A stretch of 41,127 nt of DNA, taken from contig JASANZ010002064.1 in assembly GCA_030849805.1 (NCBI GenBank), positions 1-41,127 of the forward strand, written 5' to 3'. Each line of letters starts with the position of its first letter. Position 1 is the first letter of the stretch. This DNA comes from Sergeia podlipaevii. Taxonomy: Eukaryota > Euglenozoa > Kinetoplastea > Trypanosomatida > Trypanosomatidae. Position numbers and translations under genes: made by a program. Under the pieces are notes generated by a model. The model was given only the letters and a program-made list of their open reading frames with translations. It was not told where the DNA came from and did no database searches. Shown here piece by piece: positions 29,172 through 38,240 of the stretch.

Positions 29172-31034
29172 TTAAGACTTCACGTAGACGTTCACGTGCT
29201 TGCGCTCAACGATCTTCTCAGGAACGTACGGAGTGTACTTACGCTTCTTTGTCATCTCCTTCTTGTTGCGCTCGAGCAGGTTCATCATCGCATCGCGCAG
29301 CTCCTCCTCCCTAGCGAGGAAGTCATCGATGAGATTATAGCGTGGGGGCTGGGGCAATTCATAGACATACTCGCCATCCTCTTCTTCCTTTTCCTCTTCA
29401 AACTGAGCGGGCTCCTCGGCCACCTTTTCAACGGCCATTTCCTCATCGACGACCGGGGTCTCAGCACTCTCGGTGGGGTATGCATTCTCAGAAGCCTTCA
29501 CTTCCGCGTCCATGCCCAGCTCAGCCATCAGACGGGCCTTCAGCTCTTCACGTTCGCGGGCAGAGCGCTCTGCTTCCGCCTGCTTGTGCTCACGAATCCC
29601 ACGGCAACGGTTGAGTTCGTTCTGGATGCGCAGAGGAAGCACACCGTAGCGGTTGTAGCGGTACCAGTGCCAGCAGCGCTGAATGGTAGTGGCGCAAGCA
29701 TCAAGCAGACCCTTACCCCAGATCAGCTTGTGTTGGATCTCCGCAATCTTGTTCTTTGAGTAGCGGTTAAGGCGATCCTGCACCTGACGCTGCATGCTGA
29801 AGCGCTTCGACTTGAGGCGCTGCACAAGGGTATAGATGCGGAAGCTGCGTATGATGATGCGCACCATATTGCTCATGTAGTTGTGTGTGATCTCCACCGT
29901 GCGCACCTTGCTGGCGGAACGGCGGGCCTGGATGGCACGCTGCACCACGCCAGCGTTGAAGTCAAGATCCTCTTTGCGCATGTTCTCCTTCTTCCACTCC
30001 TGACGAGACTGCACCTCAGGGGCGGCGAGGCTCATCACACGGGACCGGCTGCGCACGCGCATCTTCTGATTCTCCTCCTCCACCGCATCCTGCTTCGGTG
30101 GCTCGACGGGGCTTTTCACCTTCTTAAACTCAAGGATGGTGCGGCGGCGTTGTGCCCCATCATCCGAAATAACGATAGCATTATCATTGTTATCGCCGTT
30201 CTTGTTGTCGAATGCAGTAGGAGAAAGACCCTGCAGCGTGCCCATCGCACCACTGGTGCGGCGACGCCTCCACGGGAAGTACGGGCGCATTGGGGTCTCA
30301 ACAGGCATAGGCAGCTCCTCTGGCCACTCCTCCTGAGGCACGCCCTCCATCTTGCAGTTGGCAATGACCGCCTTGCGCATGAACCAGCGAACGACACGCT
30401 GGATGGTGATCGCGGCGCCTTCAAACTTGCGCTTCTGCCAGGTCAGGTTCATCACAAGGACCTGCTTACGCCCCTCGATGTAGCTCTGGCCGCGTCCCAT
30501 CCACCACTCACGCTTAAGCTGCTCAAGATTCTGGCGACGCTGGCGGGCGGCCATGGTGCGCCACCAGCACTGGATCGTGCGAGCACGGTAGTTAAGGATG
30601 TGCTCGTATGTGCGGGAGTTTCGCAGGTTGCGGCGAGACAAGATACCACGCCACACCTTGCTCACGCGCGTCTGTGCGTTATGTTCCAGCTCACCTGCAG
30701 CTTCAACGTCGTTGAGCCATAGCGGGCCAGGTCTGGGAGGCAGCTGCACACGGGGTGGGAGCTCACCAGGGGGGTGCGGGGGGCAGAACAAGGTTGTAAT
30801 GGGGTAAGATACATCATCATACATACCGGAGAACGCAAAGCAGTCATTGTACAGCTGCAGTTGCATGTCATTGTCGCCCTCGGGGGCACTATTGTGACCT
30901 TCGCTATTGTAGGACATACGAAGTTCAGACTTTTTGTCGATATAGTCAGCGGCGTCAGTCTCTGAGGCGGCATACATCTGGAGCGCGTCTTGGGGAGGCG
31001 GCGCGGCCTTGTTCATCGCAGCGGCGTTCGACAT
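29172..31034 (-). CDS. IQ-motif protein, calmodulin-binding candidate
   Basis: This 620-aa protein holds several IQ-like helices. The clearest are TIQCWWRTMAARQRR (about 153), TIQRVVRWFMRKAVI (about 212) and TIQRCWHWYRYNRYG (about 453). Weaker ones are RVSKVWRGILSRRNLR (about 130) and IIIRSFRIYTLVQRLK (about 400). IQ motifs bind calmodulin or related light chains. A Pro-rich N-terminal part around residues 85-110 looks globular and may be a family signature I do not recognise. The C-terminal 120 residues are acidic, then a basic helical tail. The first in-frame ATG (31034) was chosen over a TTG four codons upstream. Calmodulin-binding proteins of this kind are common in the trypanosomatid flagellum, but location here is inference. 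Confidence 0.8.
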   Translation of the reverse strand: MSNAAAMNKAAPPPQDALQMYAASETDAADYIDKKSELRMSYNSEGHNSAPEGDNDMQLQLYNDCFAFSGMYDDVSYPITTLFCPPHPPGELPPRVQLPPRPGPLWLNDVEAAGELEHNAQTRVSKVWRGILSRRNLRNSRTYEHILNYRARTIQCWWRTMAARQRRQNLEQLKREWWMGRGQSYIEGRKQVLVMNLTWQKRKFEGAAITIQRVVRWFMRKAVIANCKMEGVPQEEWPEELPMPVETPMRPYFPWRRRRTSGAMGTLQGLSPTAFDNKNGDNNDNAIVISDDGAQRRRTILEFKKVKSPVEPPKQDAVEEENQKMRVRSRSRVMSLAAPEVQSRQEWKKENMRKEDLDFNAGVVQRAIQARRSASKVRTVEITHNYMSNMVRIIIRSFRIYTLVQRLKSKRFSMQRQVQDRLNRYSKNKIAEIQHKLIWGKGLLDACATTIQRCWHWYRYNRYGVLPLRIQNELNRCRGIREHKQAEAERSAREREELKARLMAELGMDAEVKASENAYPTESAETPVVDEEMAVEKVAEEPAQFEEEKEEEDGEYVYELPQPPRYNLIDDFLAREEELRDAMMNLLERNKKEMTKKRKYTPYVPEKIVERKHVNVYVKS

Positions 31035-31190
31035 GAGTGGCGACAATGATAGCGAGTAGTACCTTGCGTATATATATATATAAACAAGGGTGGGTTGTAC
31101 AAAGATAAACTGATGTTTTTTATTTTTATTATCCCTTTTGTGAGTTTCTTTTCTAGTTTTTTTTCCTCCTCGATTCTCTTTGCTCGTTGG

Positions 31191-31254
31191 CTATAATACA
31201 GTGAAATCGCAATCGAAGGAACAGAGAAGAACGTGAAAAAAAAGGAAAAAAAAA
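31191..31254 (-). promoter_or_regulatory. Putative trans-splice acceptor of the IQ-motif gene
   Basis: A long pyrimidine-rich tract on the minus strand (plus 31213-31254) is followed by the first AG at plus 31192-31191, giving a 156-nt leader. The leader includes a TA repeat at about 31069-31082. Confidence 0.5.
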
Positions 31255-31492
31255 CTTACAATACTAGGCGCAAAATTCACCAACAGTAAAAAAAAAGGTG
31301 TAAAAAAAAAAGTAAGAATATAGTGGGTAGGAAACAAAGAGCAAATAATAATAATAATAATAATAAAAAGAAAGTAAATATAAGCTACAAACACATTGAG
31401 AGTAACATTACATATATATATATATATATATATATATGTATACACGTTTGTGTAGCTCCTTCGGTCCGCATCAAATAGACATGTTATGTATC
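31255..31492. other. Short spacer with AAT and TA repeats
   Basis: This holds the 3' UTR start of the SLX4-like gene. It contains an AAT repeat (about 31344-31365) and a pure TA repeat (31411-31438). No gene was seen. Confidence 0.6.
31411..31438. repeat. TA microsatellite
   Basis: About thirteen TA units, roughly 55 nt after the stop of the SLX4-like gene. Confidence 0.9.
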
Positions 31493-34400
31493 TCAGCGAT
31501 AGGCACCACCACTACCTCGACCCCCTCGGCCCCTAAAGCCCCGACGTGTTGGTATGCCCCTGGATGCAAAATAAGCACGCGTGTTCGCTCGCCGTCGCTC
31601 CGTTGGCGACATCGATCTCGCCTGTATTGCTGCCGCTGTCGCTGGTGAAGATTCAGGCCGCGACGATCGTGCGGGCGACAACAGAGTACTCTGCTGTGCC
31701 TCTCCAAGAAGAGAGATGGAGGTAGCACCCAGCAGAGATACACTCGTGAGTGCTGCGACGCCGCTGCGGTCACCCTGTGCACAGTGCTCTTCTAGTTCCT
31801 GAGACATCGCAACAGCAGCGGAAGCCGGCGGCGTCAAAGACTGCGGCGGTAGTGGCGACGGCGTAAGGCGACGCGAAGGCACAACCCCGAGAGGGATATC
31901 GCAGTCAAGCAGCAGCTGCTGTACACACGTGTGAGAAACGAACGGAAAGTCCGCCTGAACAAGGGTCGCAACAGCCTCGGGATCTGTCGGTTCCATGAGC
32001 AAGACTCGCTCGTACCATTTTAACTGCTGCTGTTGCTGCTGATGGGCATCCAACAACACTTCTGCCTTCTCTCGGGCTCTTTGACAAGAGCCACTTAGGC
32101 TGTGACGTGAGTGTGCTTCTGTAGACTCTACCGCCTCCGCTGCAAGCGCCGCCACGACGCACATCGCCGCTTCCGCCTTCTCCTCTAGCTTTGCTCGCTG
32201 CCGAGCCTGCTCGAGATCATCCCGGGTTAGCACAAGCTGCTGTGGGTCAGCACCATCTACGCGAGCAGCCACTAGGTCAGTAGCGCGCACGCGCTTGTAT
32301 GGCAGCCCAGAAAAGCGTGGGACGCGATGCAAGAGTGCGGGTGCGACACAAGCAAAAAAGCGAGCGCGAACAATAAAGAGCCACAGTCTTTCGCATAGTA
32401 ACTCTCGCTCTAGAGCTGTAGCCCGGCGCTTGCTGACCTGCAGCGGAATAGTACCAGCAGCAGTAGCAGTACTAATAGCAGTCGAAGTAAGGGAGGTCGA
32501 AGACAAGGAGGTGTCGCCAATCACAGGCATGTGCCTTGGCACAACAGAAGATGGCAAGGGACTCCTCGAGCTACAGAAAAAGGTGGCATCCAGAACACCT
32601 TCAGCGCTCTCGTTGGTGGCCTGCGGAAGCAGATCAATTTGAGAAAATACAAGGCCGCTCATATCCCCACGTTCGGCTTCATCGTCCCTGCATGTCTGTT
32701 CCACCGCGTCTTGCCCAGCACCGCTGATGGAATCCTCGTGTCCACTCGGGACTTGAGTATGCTTCTCGTAAGATTCTAAGCCAAAGTCATCCCACAGTAT
32801 GTCGTCTGCCCAGCCGCCATCACCACCACCACCGCCGGCAGCGCTGACCGTCGCACCGCTAGGGACAGTCTGCAAAGTGGCGCCACTGCGGTGCGCTGCT
32901 GTAGAAATGCCCATTCTGGCACACCACACACGCACCTCATCAAGCGGCATGCGGTCGAGCGTGGCCCGATCGGAAATACACGCAATCAACTCTTTCATTG
33001 CCGACGTACTCGCTGCTCCTCCTCTTCCTTCTTCTTGCTCTGGCGGTGGTCGCGGCGGAGGCGGCGGCGACAAGCAAAAAGAAGTCGCGCATCTGTCGGG
33101 AGCGGGAGAGTTCACCACTGGAGGGGGAGTGCTTGGAGTACGCCACGTGGAGGTGCTCAAACGACTTTCTGAGAAGCGCGCGCACAGCTGCCGAACAAGC
33201 AGCCCCGTCTCTTCATCAGCGCCTTCATCATCCGCACAAAGACGGCCACGGCCCTCCTCCTCTTCCCCCGCACGCTCCATGTCACACCTCTCGCATTCAT
33301 CCTGTGCATCACTGGCAGAGTCAAGCTCGTCCACATTGATGACCTCACTGCAAGATGCGCCACCGCCGCCATGTGTCAAGGGGCCAAGGCACCCCACACT
33401 GTCGCCTTCGTTCTGCCAGCGCTGTTGCTGCTGCATTGTTGGCATTGGGGAGAGGGCAGGGTTGCTCACACCCTGCAAGAGCTCACTCAGTTGGGACTCA
33501 AGAGCAACAAGTCCAAAGGACTCCCAGAAGTCGCCACCATTGTCGTTTTCTCCCTCTTTATTGCTCATGCAATTCTGACGCACAGGCAACGACGAAGGTA
33601 AGGGAGAAGAGCCCATTCTGGTGACATCCTCTTCTCCACGGACCGGGGTCACTCCACTACTTCTACTGGAAGCGTGAAAGATCACATTCTGAGAAGAACC
33701 AGCAGGAAAAGGCTCAGTTTCCACTATTGCCTGTGTCGCTGCATCACATTGCCTCGTCCAACCATGATCATCATCATCACCACCATCACACGTGCTTCCA
33801 GACGCAATAAAAGGCTCCAACGAAACGTCTCGTACTTGCGTGTGTGCCTTCTTCAACGAACTGCCGCAAGGCCCCAACAATCGTGATGACCGCTTTCGCT
33901 GCTGCTGCTGCTGCGTCTCCACAACACAATTTGAGATCGTTCCATCCGTAGAAAGAGAAGCGAGAGCAGTCGTGGTCGTGGTTGGTTCCACCATCAAATT
34001 ACACGCTTTGCACTGATGGTCTAACTTATCCTCTGTGTTTCGTTCTCTGCAATCCCTACTCCCAAAAGAGACGTTTTGGATTTGAACAAGGCTGTGTGTG
34101 GTGTGAGAGGCTGTCATATGAGAGATAGGCGTTAGGGATGCACACAACGGCGCAAGCTGCAGCAGTCGATATTGGTGCTCTGTGGAGATGGTTGGTGTTG
34201 CCTCTTCGCATTGTTCTGTGTAAAGCCGGGCCATCTCCAAGTTATATTGTGATAAAAGCCCTGCGATGTTCTCTAAAAGCATCCCTCTGAGAACTTCCCC
34301 GCGCTGCGCAATGTCGTTGACGCCTGCGATCGTAGATATTGGTAGGCTACCCGTCGGTGGCTGGTCAAGGTCACGACACCCCTCCTGTCCCTTCGCGCTG

Positions 34401-36532
34401 CACAAAAGCGGGTGCGGCGGGAACGATGTGGCCCCGACTTTATCACTAGGCAAAGTCTGCAGTACTTCTCCTCCACTCCCTTGACTGCTCGCCTCTGCTG
34501 CTGGGTAATCCGTGATGCTGCCATGTGATGTAGCCTCAGCTAGGCTCTTTATCGAATTCGTATCACTTGATGATACCATAGGTTCGGTCAATTCATTCTG
34601 CTCATGAGCATCAATATTCTGACTGTAACATCGCGGCGCTTTTTCCCTTGGTAATGCCGCTGCTGCATGTGATGTGGCTCCTGCCGATTGACTAGCAGAG
34701 GATGTGATGGAACCAACCACAGCTGTACTAGTTGCCATAGAGGCGGAGAGCAGTGCAAGTGAGAGTGCGCCGCTTCGCTCTACTATCACGCGAGCGTGCC
34801 CACGCTTCTGAGCTCCGTCGGAAACATCACCGCTTGTGTTGGAACTATACTGCGGCGGCGCAGGTAGTGGTTGGTGTTGCTGAGAAGTGTTACCGCTCTG
34901 AGTCGGCGTGTCGCCCGTGAGAAAGGAGTGCAGTGCGGCGGCCCAGTCAGACTCCACCGAAGACGAAGCCGCCGTCTGAACCACGCCCTCGCACTCATCA
35001 TGTCGTGTCTGCGATGGTATCTCCGACGTTTCATTCTGCAGAGGAATACATGACACATCTATTTCCTCTGTGCTCCCTTCGTCAACAGCTTTGCTACCTT
35101 GTTGTGCCAGTGGTTGCTGCTGCAGATGCTCCTCGTCGCTCTTCGCGTCATCACTATCATCAACATCATCCGTTTGGGCATCCACATCGATGAGCTCTGC
35201 GGCGCCGCAGGGAGAACGCTTCCCTGTAACAGTTCCTCCCCTTTCACTGTCATTTGCAAGTACAGTGCTACCACTCGCAACCATCACGCCTTCCACGCGC
35301 GTAATGACATTCCTCTTTGTCTTTTCTTCCTCTTGACCTTGATCCAGTCGCGTGGAAGAACTTACAGATGTGTCACTCACAAGAGACTGTGCAGAGACAA
35401 TTCGGCGTCGCCTAAAACTACCCTTGCTCCCTTCACTACTAAACGCAAGCTCATCCATAAACTGAATAGAGCGCTGTTTCTGCATCAGTAGAGCCTCACG
35501 ATCCGCGTCATGCTCCCTCCCTCGGGAAGTTTCCGTCTCCTGTCTTCGTGAGTCTCTGTCGGTGCCACCCAGACCGCTAAGCAGTTCATCACAGATGCGA
35601 TCAATAGACATACTCGCCTCTCGCAGAGCACTGTAGCATAATCCACTATTCTTTCTCGTCTTTACACCAGTTTCAAGTTGACCATTAACCACAACGGCGG
35701 GCGACGACTGTGGCATCTGTGCCTCGTCCTCCCTTGCCTCTTGCCCATTCTGCTGTAGCCGCTGTCTCTTCCTACCAGCTCGTTCATTCTTTTTTTTAAG
35801 GGATGCCTTCGTTTGCTTCTTGAGCTCCTGCTCCTGCAAGATCTCAAGCTTGCGCTGCTCGCGCCGCAATCGTTGCACACCCTTCCACAGTTCCGCAATA
35901 TGCTGCCTCGATGCTCGCGGGCCCAATACAGTCATCGCCGCTGTCTCGGTTGTAATAGCGGCAAGAAGCAAGTCAACTGTGGCGATGCCGTGACCGTGTA
36001 TAAGTTCTGGAGCAAACCCTTGCAACTGAAGACTGGAGAGAAACACAACAACAGGATGACAGACACTTATAGGGGTGAGATACAGTGGTGATAGTGACGG
36101 GCCTTCATCATCATTTGCCTCGCATTGTTCCGAAAAAAATAAAGAATGGCAAGCCTCGCTAGTGCTGATGCATCTGCGTCTCTGCGGGGTCCCCGCCCCC
36201 ATAAGCTCCTCTTCCTCTTCCTCCTCTTCAGCCCCTACACCTACAGTTGTCATTCGATTTCCTGACACTGTCGGTTGTGTACAATGGCTGTCCGTTGTCG
36301 GCGTCGCAGCACCAGCTCTGTACACATCATCGTCATCATCATCATCGTCAGCAGCATTGCTGTTGTGGCAAGCACCTTTGCTGAAACAATCCTGTGCACC
36401 ACCGCTGCTAGCGCTACGATGAGATGGCACAGCAAAGCGACGTGTAGCCTGGATTGTCAGTGATGAATGGGTTGCACTGCTGGAACTGCAAGCGTGTGGC
36501 GTAAGGATCCCTGCCCTATCGTCATTGTTCAT
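31493..36532 (-). CDS. SLX4-like nuclease scaffold candidate with SAM-like domain
   Basis: This 1679-aa, largely disordered protein has three ordered parts. Residues about 158-225 resemble a SAM domain: FLSSLQLQGF, a central I-x-x-V-D-L-L, then I-A-E-L-W and a basic coiled stretch to 280. Residues about 1179-1215 include LDRMPLDEVRVWCARMGI, like the SAP-type helix pair of SLX4. Residues about 1502-1550 read YERVLLMEPTDPEAV, then a hydrophobic helix and LLLDCDIPL. That matches in spacing the C-terminal SLX4 domain, whose human form has a similar R-V-L-L-x-x-x-P-L core and ends in F-L-D-x-x-x-I. SLX4 binds the SLX1 endonuclease and resolves branched DNA. The protein ends in an RGG-rich tail (about 1660-1679). 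The C-terminal match is by eye and moderate. Another nuclear scaffold is possible. Confidence 0.75.
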   Translation of the reverse strand: MNNDDRAGILTPHACSSSSATHSSLTIQATRRFAVPSHRSASSGGAQDCFSKGACHNSNAADDDDDDDDVYRAGAATPTTDSHCTQPTVSGNRMTTVGVGAEEEEEEEELMGAGTPQRRRCISTSEACHSLFFSEQCEANDDEGPSLSPLYLTPISVCHPVVVFLSSLQLQGFAPELIHGHGIATVDLLLAAITTETAAMTVLGPRASRQHIAELWKGVQRLRREQRKLEILQEQELKKQTKASLKKKNERAGRKRQRLQQNGQEAREDEAQMPQSSPAVVVNGQLETGVKTRKNSGLCYSALREASMSIDRICDELLSGLGGTDRDSRRQETETSRGREHDADREALLMQKQRSIQFMDELAFSSEGSKGSFRRRRIVSAQSLVSDTSVSSSTRLDQGQEEEKTKRNVITRVEGVMVASGSTVLANDSERGGTVTGKRSPCGAAELIDVDAQTDDVDDSDDAKSDEEHLQQQPLAQQGSKAVDEGSTEEIDVSCIPLQNETSEIPSQTRHDECEGVVQTAASSSVESDWAAALHSFLTGDTPTQSGNTSQQHQPLPAPPQYSSNTSGDVSDGAQKRGHARVIVERSGALSLALLSASMATSTAVVGSITSSASQSAGATSHAAAALPREKAPRCYSQNIDAHEQNELTEPMVSSSDTNSIKSLAEATSHGSITDYPAAEASSQGSGGEVLQTLPSDKVGATSFPPHPLLCSAKGQEGCRDLDQPPTGSLPISTIAGVNDIAQRGEVLRGMLLENIAGLLSQYNLEMARLYTEQCEEATPTISTEHQYRLLQLAPLCASLTPISHMTASHTTHSLVQIQNVSFGSRDCRERNTEDKLDHQCKACNLMVEPTTTTTALASLSTDGTISNCVVETQQQQQRKRSSRLLGPCGSSLKKAHTQVRDVSLEPFIASGSTCDGGDDDDHGWTRQCDAATQAIVETEPFPAGSSQNVIFHASSRSSGVTPVRGEEDVTRMGSSPLPSSLPVRQNCMSNKEGENDNGGDFWESFGLVALESQLSELLQGVSNPALSPMPTMQQQQRWQNEGDSVGCLGPLTHGGGGASCSEVINVDELDSASDAQDECERCDMERAGEEEEGRGRLCADDEGADEETGLLVRQLCARFSESRLSTSTWRTPSTPPPVVNSPAPDRCATSFCLSPPPPPRPPPEQEEGRGGAASTSAMKELIACISDRATLDRMPLDEVRVWCARMGISTAAHRSGATLQTVPSGATVSAAGGGGGDGGWADDILWDDFGLESYEKHTQVPSGHEDSISGAGQDAVEQTCRDDEAERGDMSGLVFSQIDLLPQATNESAEGVLDATFFCSSRSPLPSSVVPRHMPVIGDTSLSSTSLTSTAISTATAAGTIPLQVSKRRATALERELLCERLWLFIVRARFFACVAPALLHRVPRFSGLPYKRVRATDLVAARVDGADPQQLVLTRDDLEQARQRAKLEEKAEAAMCVVAALAAEAVESTEAHSRHSLSGSCQRAREKAEVLLDAHQQQQQQLKWYERVLLMEPTDPEAVATLVQADFPFVSHTCVQQLLLDCDIPLGVVPSRRLTPSPLPPQSLTPPASAAVAMSQELEEHCAQGDRSGVAALTSVSLLGATSISLLGEAQQSTLLSPARSSRPESSPATAAAIQARSMSPTERRRANTRAYFASRGIPTRRGFRGRGGRGSGGAYR

Positions 36533-36742
36533 CTGGAATGGTTAACGAGCAAGTATCCTCTTTTTTTTTTCCAGTTCTAAGCGACAGCGGATCAATTTTT
36601 TTTTTCTTTTTTATCACACATAAATATATGTGATAATAACAAGCATGCACTGACTATCCCCTCCTTTGCCGAAAACAGCAAAGATATATCTTGTGAAAAT
36701 TTTTTTTTGAATCTAGTTCTGCTTTAATTTAAATCTAAAGGC

Positions 36743-36767
36743 TCGCGTTAAAGTACGTTGTACGCGA
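36743..36767. other. Inverted repeat, possible RNA hairpin
   Basis: TCGCGT and ACGCGA form a perfect 6-bp stem around a 13-nt loop, inside a GC-richer patch of an otherwise AT-rich spacer. If the SLX4-like transcript begins at the distal acceptor, the hairpin lies in its 5' leader. Function is unknown, and a 6-bp stem can arise by chance. Confidence 0.3.
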
Positions 36768-36896
36768 ACGCCTGCCCGTCAAGGGTATCCAACAGCCAAA
36801 AAAGGACCTAGATATTGTGACCTGCCCTGTATAGCTGCATGCACAACAGTTTGGTATGTATATGTGCGTACTTTTAATATACAGTCTTGAAGGCTG

Positions 36897-36952
36897 CTTT
36901 TCACGAATCCACGTGCGTGAGGGTTGTTTTAAAAGTGGCAAAAACAAAAGAA
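36897..36952 (-). promoter_or_regulatory. Weak, distal trans-splice acceptor candidate for the SLX4-like gene
   Basis: A moderate pyrimidine-rich stretch on the minus strand (plus about 36931-36952) is followed by AG at plus 36898-36897. The leader would be about 364 nt, the longest in the window. The tract is shorter and more interrupted than those of the other genes. Confidence 0.3.
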
Positions 36953-37372
36953 TTTTTTTTAAAAAAATGTACTAATGACAATAAATCATAGTGAACCATC
37001 GCAAAGCATTAAGGAGATGTTTACCCCCTCTAATTTGCCGGAAAACCTACACACCATTATTTTTTTTTATTGATAACGTCCAGTAAACAAATATCGAGGC
37101 AGCCACTCCTCATATCTTCAATGAAGTTGCAACTCACTAAGCTACACACAACAACAACAACACCACCAAAAGAGAGTAGCATAGTTTACATAAAACAACA
37201 ACAACAATAATTCTATACACAGACCAATATACATAAAGTCCAGTAGATGCACACATCTCAATCATTCACACGATCACCTTCCTCTTTGTCTATGTAAAAA
37301 AAAAGGCACAAATAGAGATTGCAATTATTTTCCCGCGACATACTTGCGCTCCACGATCACATATTTATCTTT

Positions 37373-38152
37373 CTAAATCGCACTTCCCTCTATAGGCATT
37401 CTACTTATCTCCTTATCCAGCTCATGCATCTCCTTTATAATGTTGGAGAGCATATCTGATAGCTCCCTCTCACGCTGGCGCTGCTCTACAATAGTCAACC
37501 CGCTCTTGTTCCGCAACAGTCTGTTATTTTCGTCCACATATACTGGGTTGCCACTGGTCGCCGCATTATCAAACTCCTTTTGAGGAACAAAGGCACCACT
37601 ACACCGTAGCTCAGATAGCTCCGCATTCACGCTGGTGGCAAGATGCTGAAGCTCATTGAAGCGGTCCTTCAGCTCACCGCGACGGTCCATCTTGTGGAGG
37701 CGGACACGATTAGCTCCGGTAAGTCCCTGCGCCGGTGGAGGCAGCTCGCGGCCGTATTGCATGATATCATTCAAGCGATCCTTCTCTGCGTCCGTCATGG
37801 GTGGTCGAGAGTACGTCGGAGCCTTCGGCGGCGAGCTCCGCCTCGTGCGTGCCTCAATCGCCTCCTGCTTACGCTTGTGGGGGATATTTTGCAGGCGCCA
37901 CTTTGCAATTTGCTCCTCGGTTGGCCGCTTGCCCACCCCAACACGCGGACGATTGATAGGCGCCTGAGACTTGGGGATGGGCCTGGGGCGAAGAATCGCG
38001 GCCTCTTCCGCCTCCCGCTCCTGTCTGCGCTTTGCGAGTGCTGCTGCAAGCTGAGGATCGAGCGTGGACGGCTTGGTTGGCTTTACGTAGCAGCGATAGA
38101 TAGCATCGCCAGCAGGTGTGCCTCTACCAAAAACATCCGCGGTCTTCTCCAT
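37373..38152 (-). CDS. UPF0193 (EVG1)-like protein
   Basis: This 259-aa basic, helical protein resembles the UPF0193/EVG1 family (human C22orf23), conserved mainly in ciliated eukaryotes and of unknown biochemical role. The shared pattern in order is a short helix [14 protein letters not shown] (about 130), a segment [20 protein letters not shown] (about 165-185), and a C-terminal charged helix with E-L-x-x-M-x-x-x-I-x-E-M (about 233-250). The N-terminal half is rich in Pro, Arg and Lys with no membrane segment. The ATG at 38152 was chosen over a TTG three codons upstream. The family match is by eye and moderate; an unrelated microtubule-associated protein is possible. Confidence 0.75.
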   Translation of the reverse strand: MEKTADVFGRGTPAGDAIYRCYVKPTKPSTLDPQLAAALAKRRQEREAEEAAILRPRPIPKSQAPINRPRVGVGKRPTEEQIAKWRLQNIPHKRKQEAIEARTRRSSPPKAPTYSRPPMTDAEKDRLNDIMQYGRELPPPAQGLTGANRVRLHKMDRRGELKDRFNELQHLATSVNAELSELRCSGAFVPQKEFDNAATSGNPVYVDENNRLLRNKSGLTIVEQRQRERELSDMLSNIIKEMHELDKEISRMPIEGSAI

Positions 38153-38199
38153 CACAAACAATTAAAGTAATTGAGCTGACGAAACTTCTAGTGGCAGCA

Positions 38200-38240
38200 C
38201 TCAAAGAAAAAAAAAGGTGTAAACAACAAAAAAAAGAAGG
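38200..38240 (-). promoter_or_regulatory. Putative trans-splice acceptor of the UPF0193-like gene
   Basis: Two T-rich pyrimidine runs on the minus strand (plus 38203-38217 and 38227-38238) lead to AG at plus 38201-38200, giving a 47-nt leader. Confidence 0.5.

Larger units (their letters stand above)
36533..37372. other. Spacer upstream of the SLX4-like gene
   Basis: This 0.84-kb stretch holds the leader of the SLX4-like gene and the 3' UTR of the UPF0193-like gene. T runs sit next to the SLX4-like ATG on the plus strand (A runs on the transcript), so the nearest usable pyrimidine tract is distant. A GC-richer, non-repetitive patch spans about 36736-36905. No protein gene was seen. Confidence 0.45.

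Noticed and set aside
29883..30722. 279-codon open frame on the plus strand
   Set aside because: It lies entirely opposite the IQ-motif gene, is Leu/His/Ala-rich as expected from reverse-complement codons, and lacks any recognisable motif.
31035..31046. In-frame TTG upstream of the IQ gene ATG (and similar TTGs at 26592-26594 and 38159-38161)
   Set aside because: Non-ATG starts are not expected in a eukaryotic nuclear gene; an ATG follows within two to four codons in each case.
32799..33578. 259-codon open frame on the plus strand
   Set aside because: It is antisense to the SLX4-like gene, Ser/Pro-rich low complexity, with no splice signal in the right orientation.
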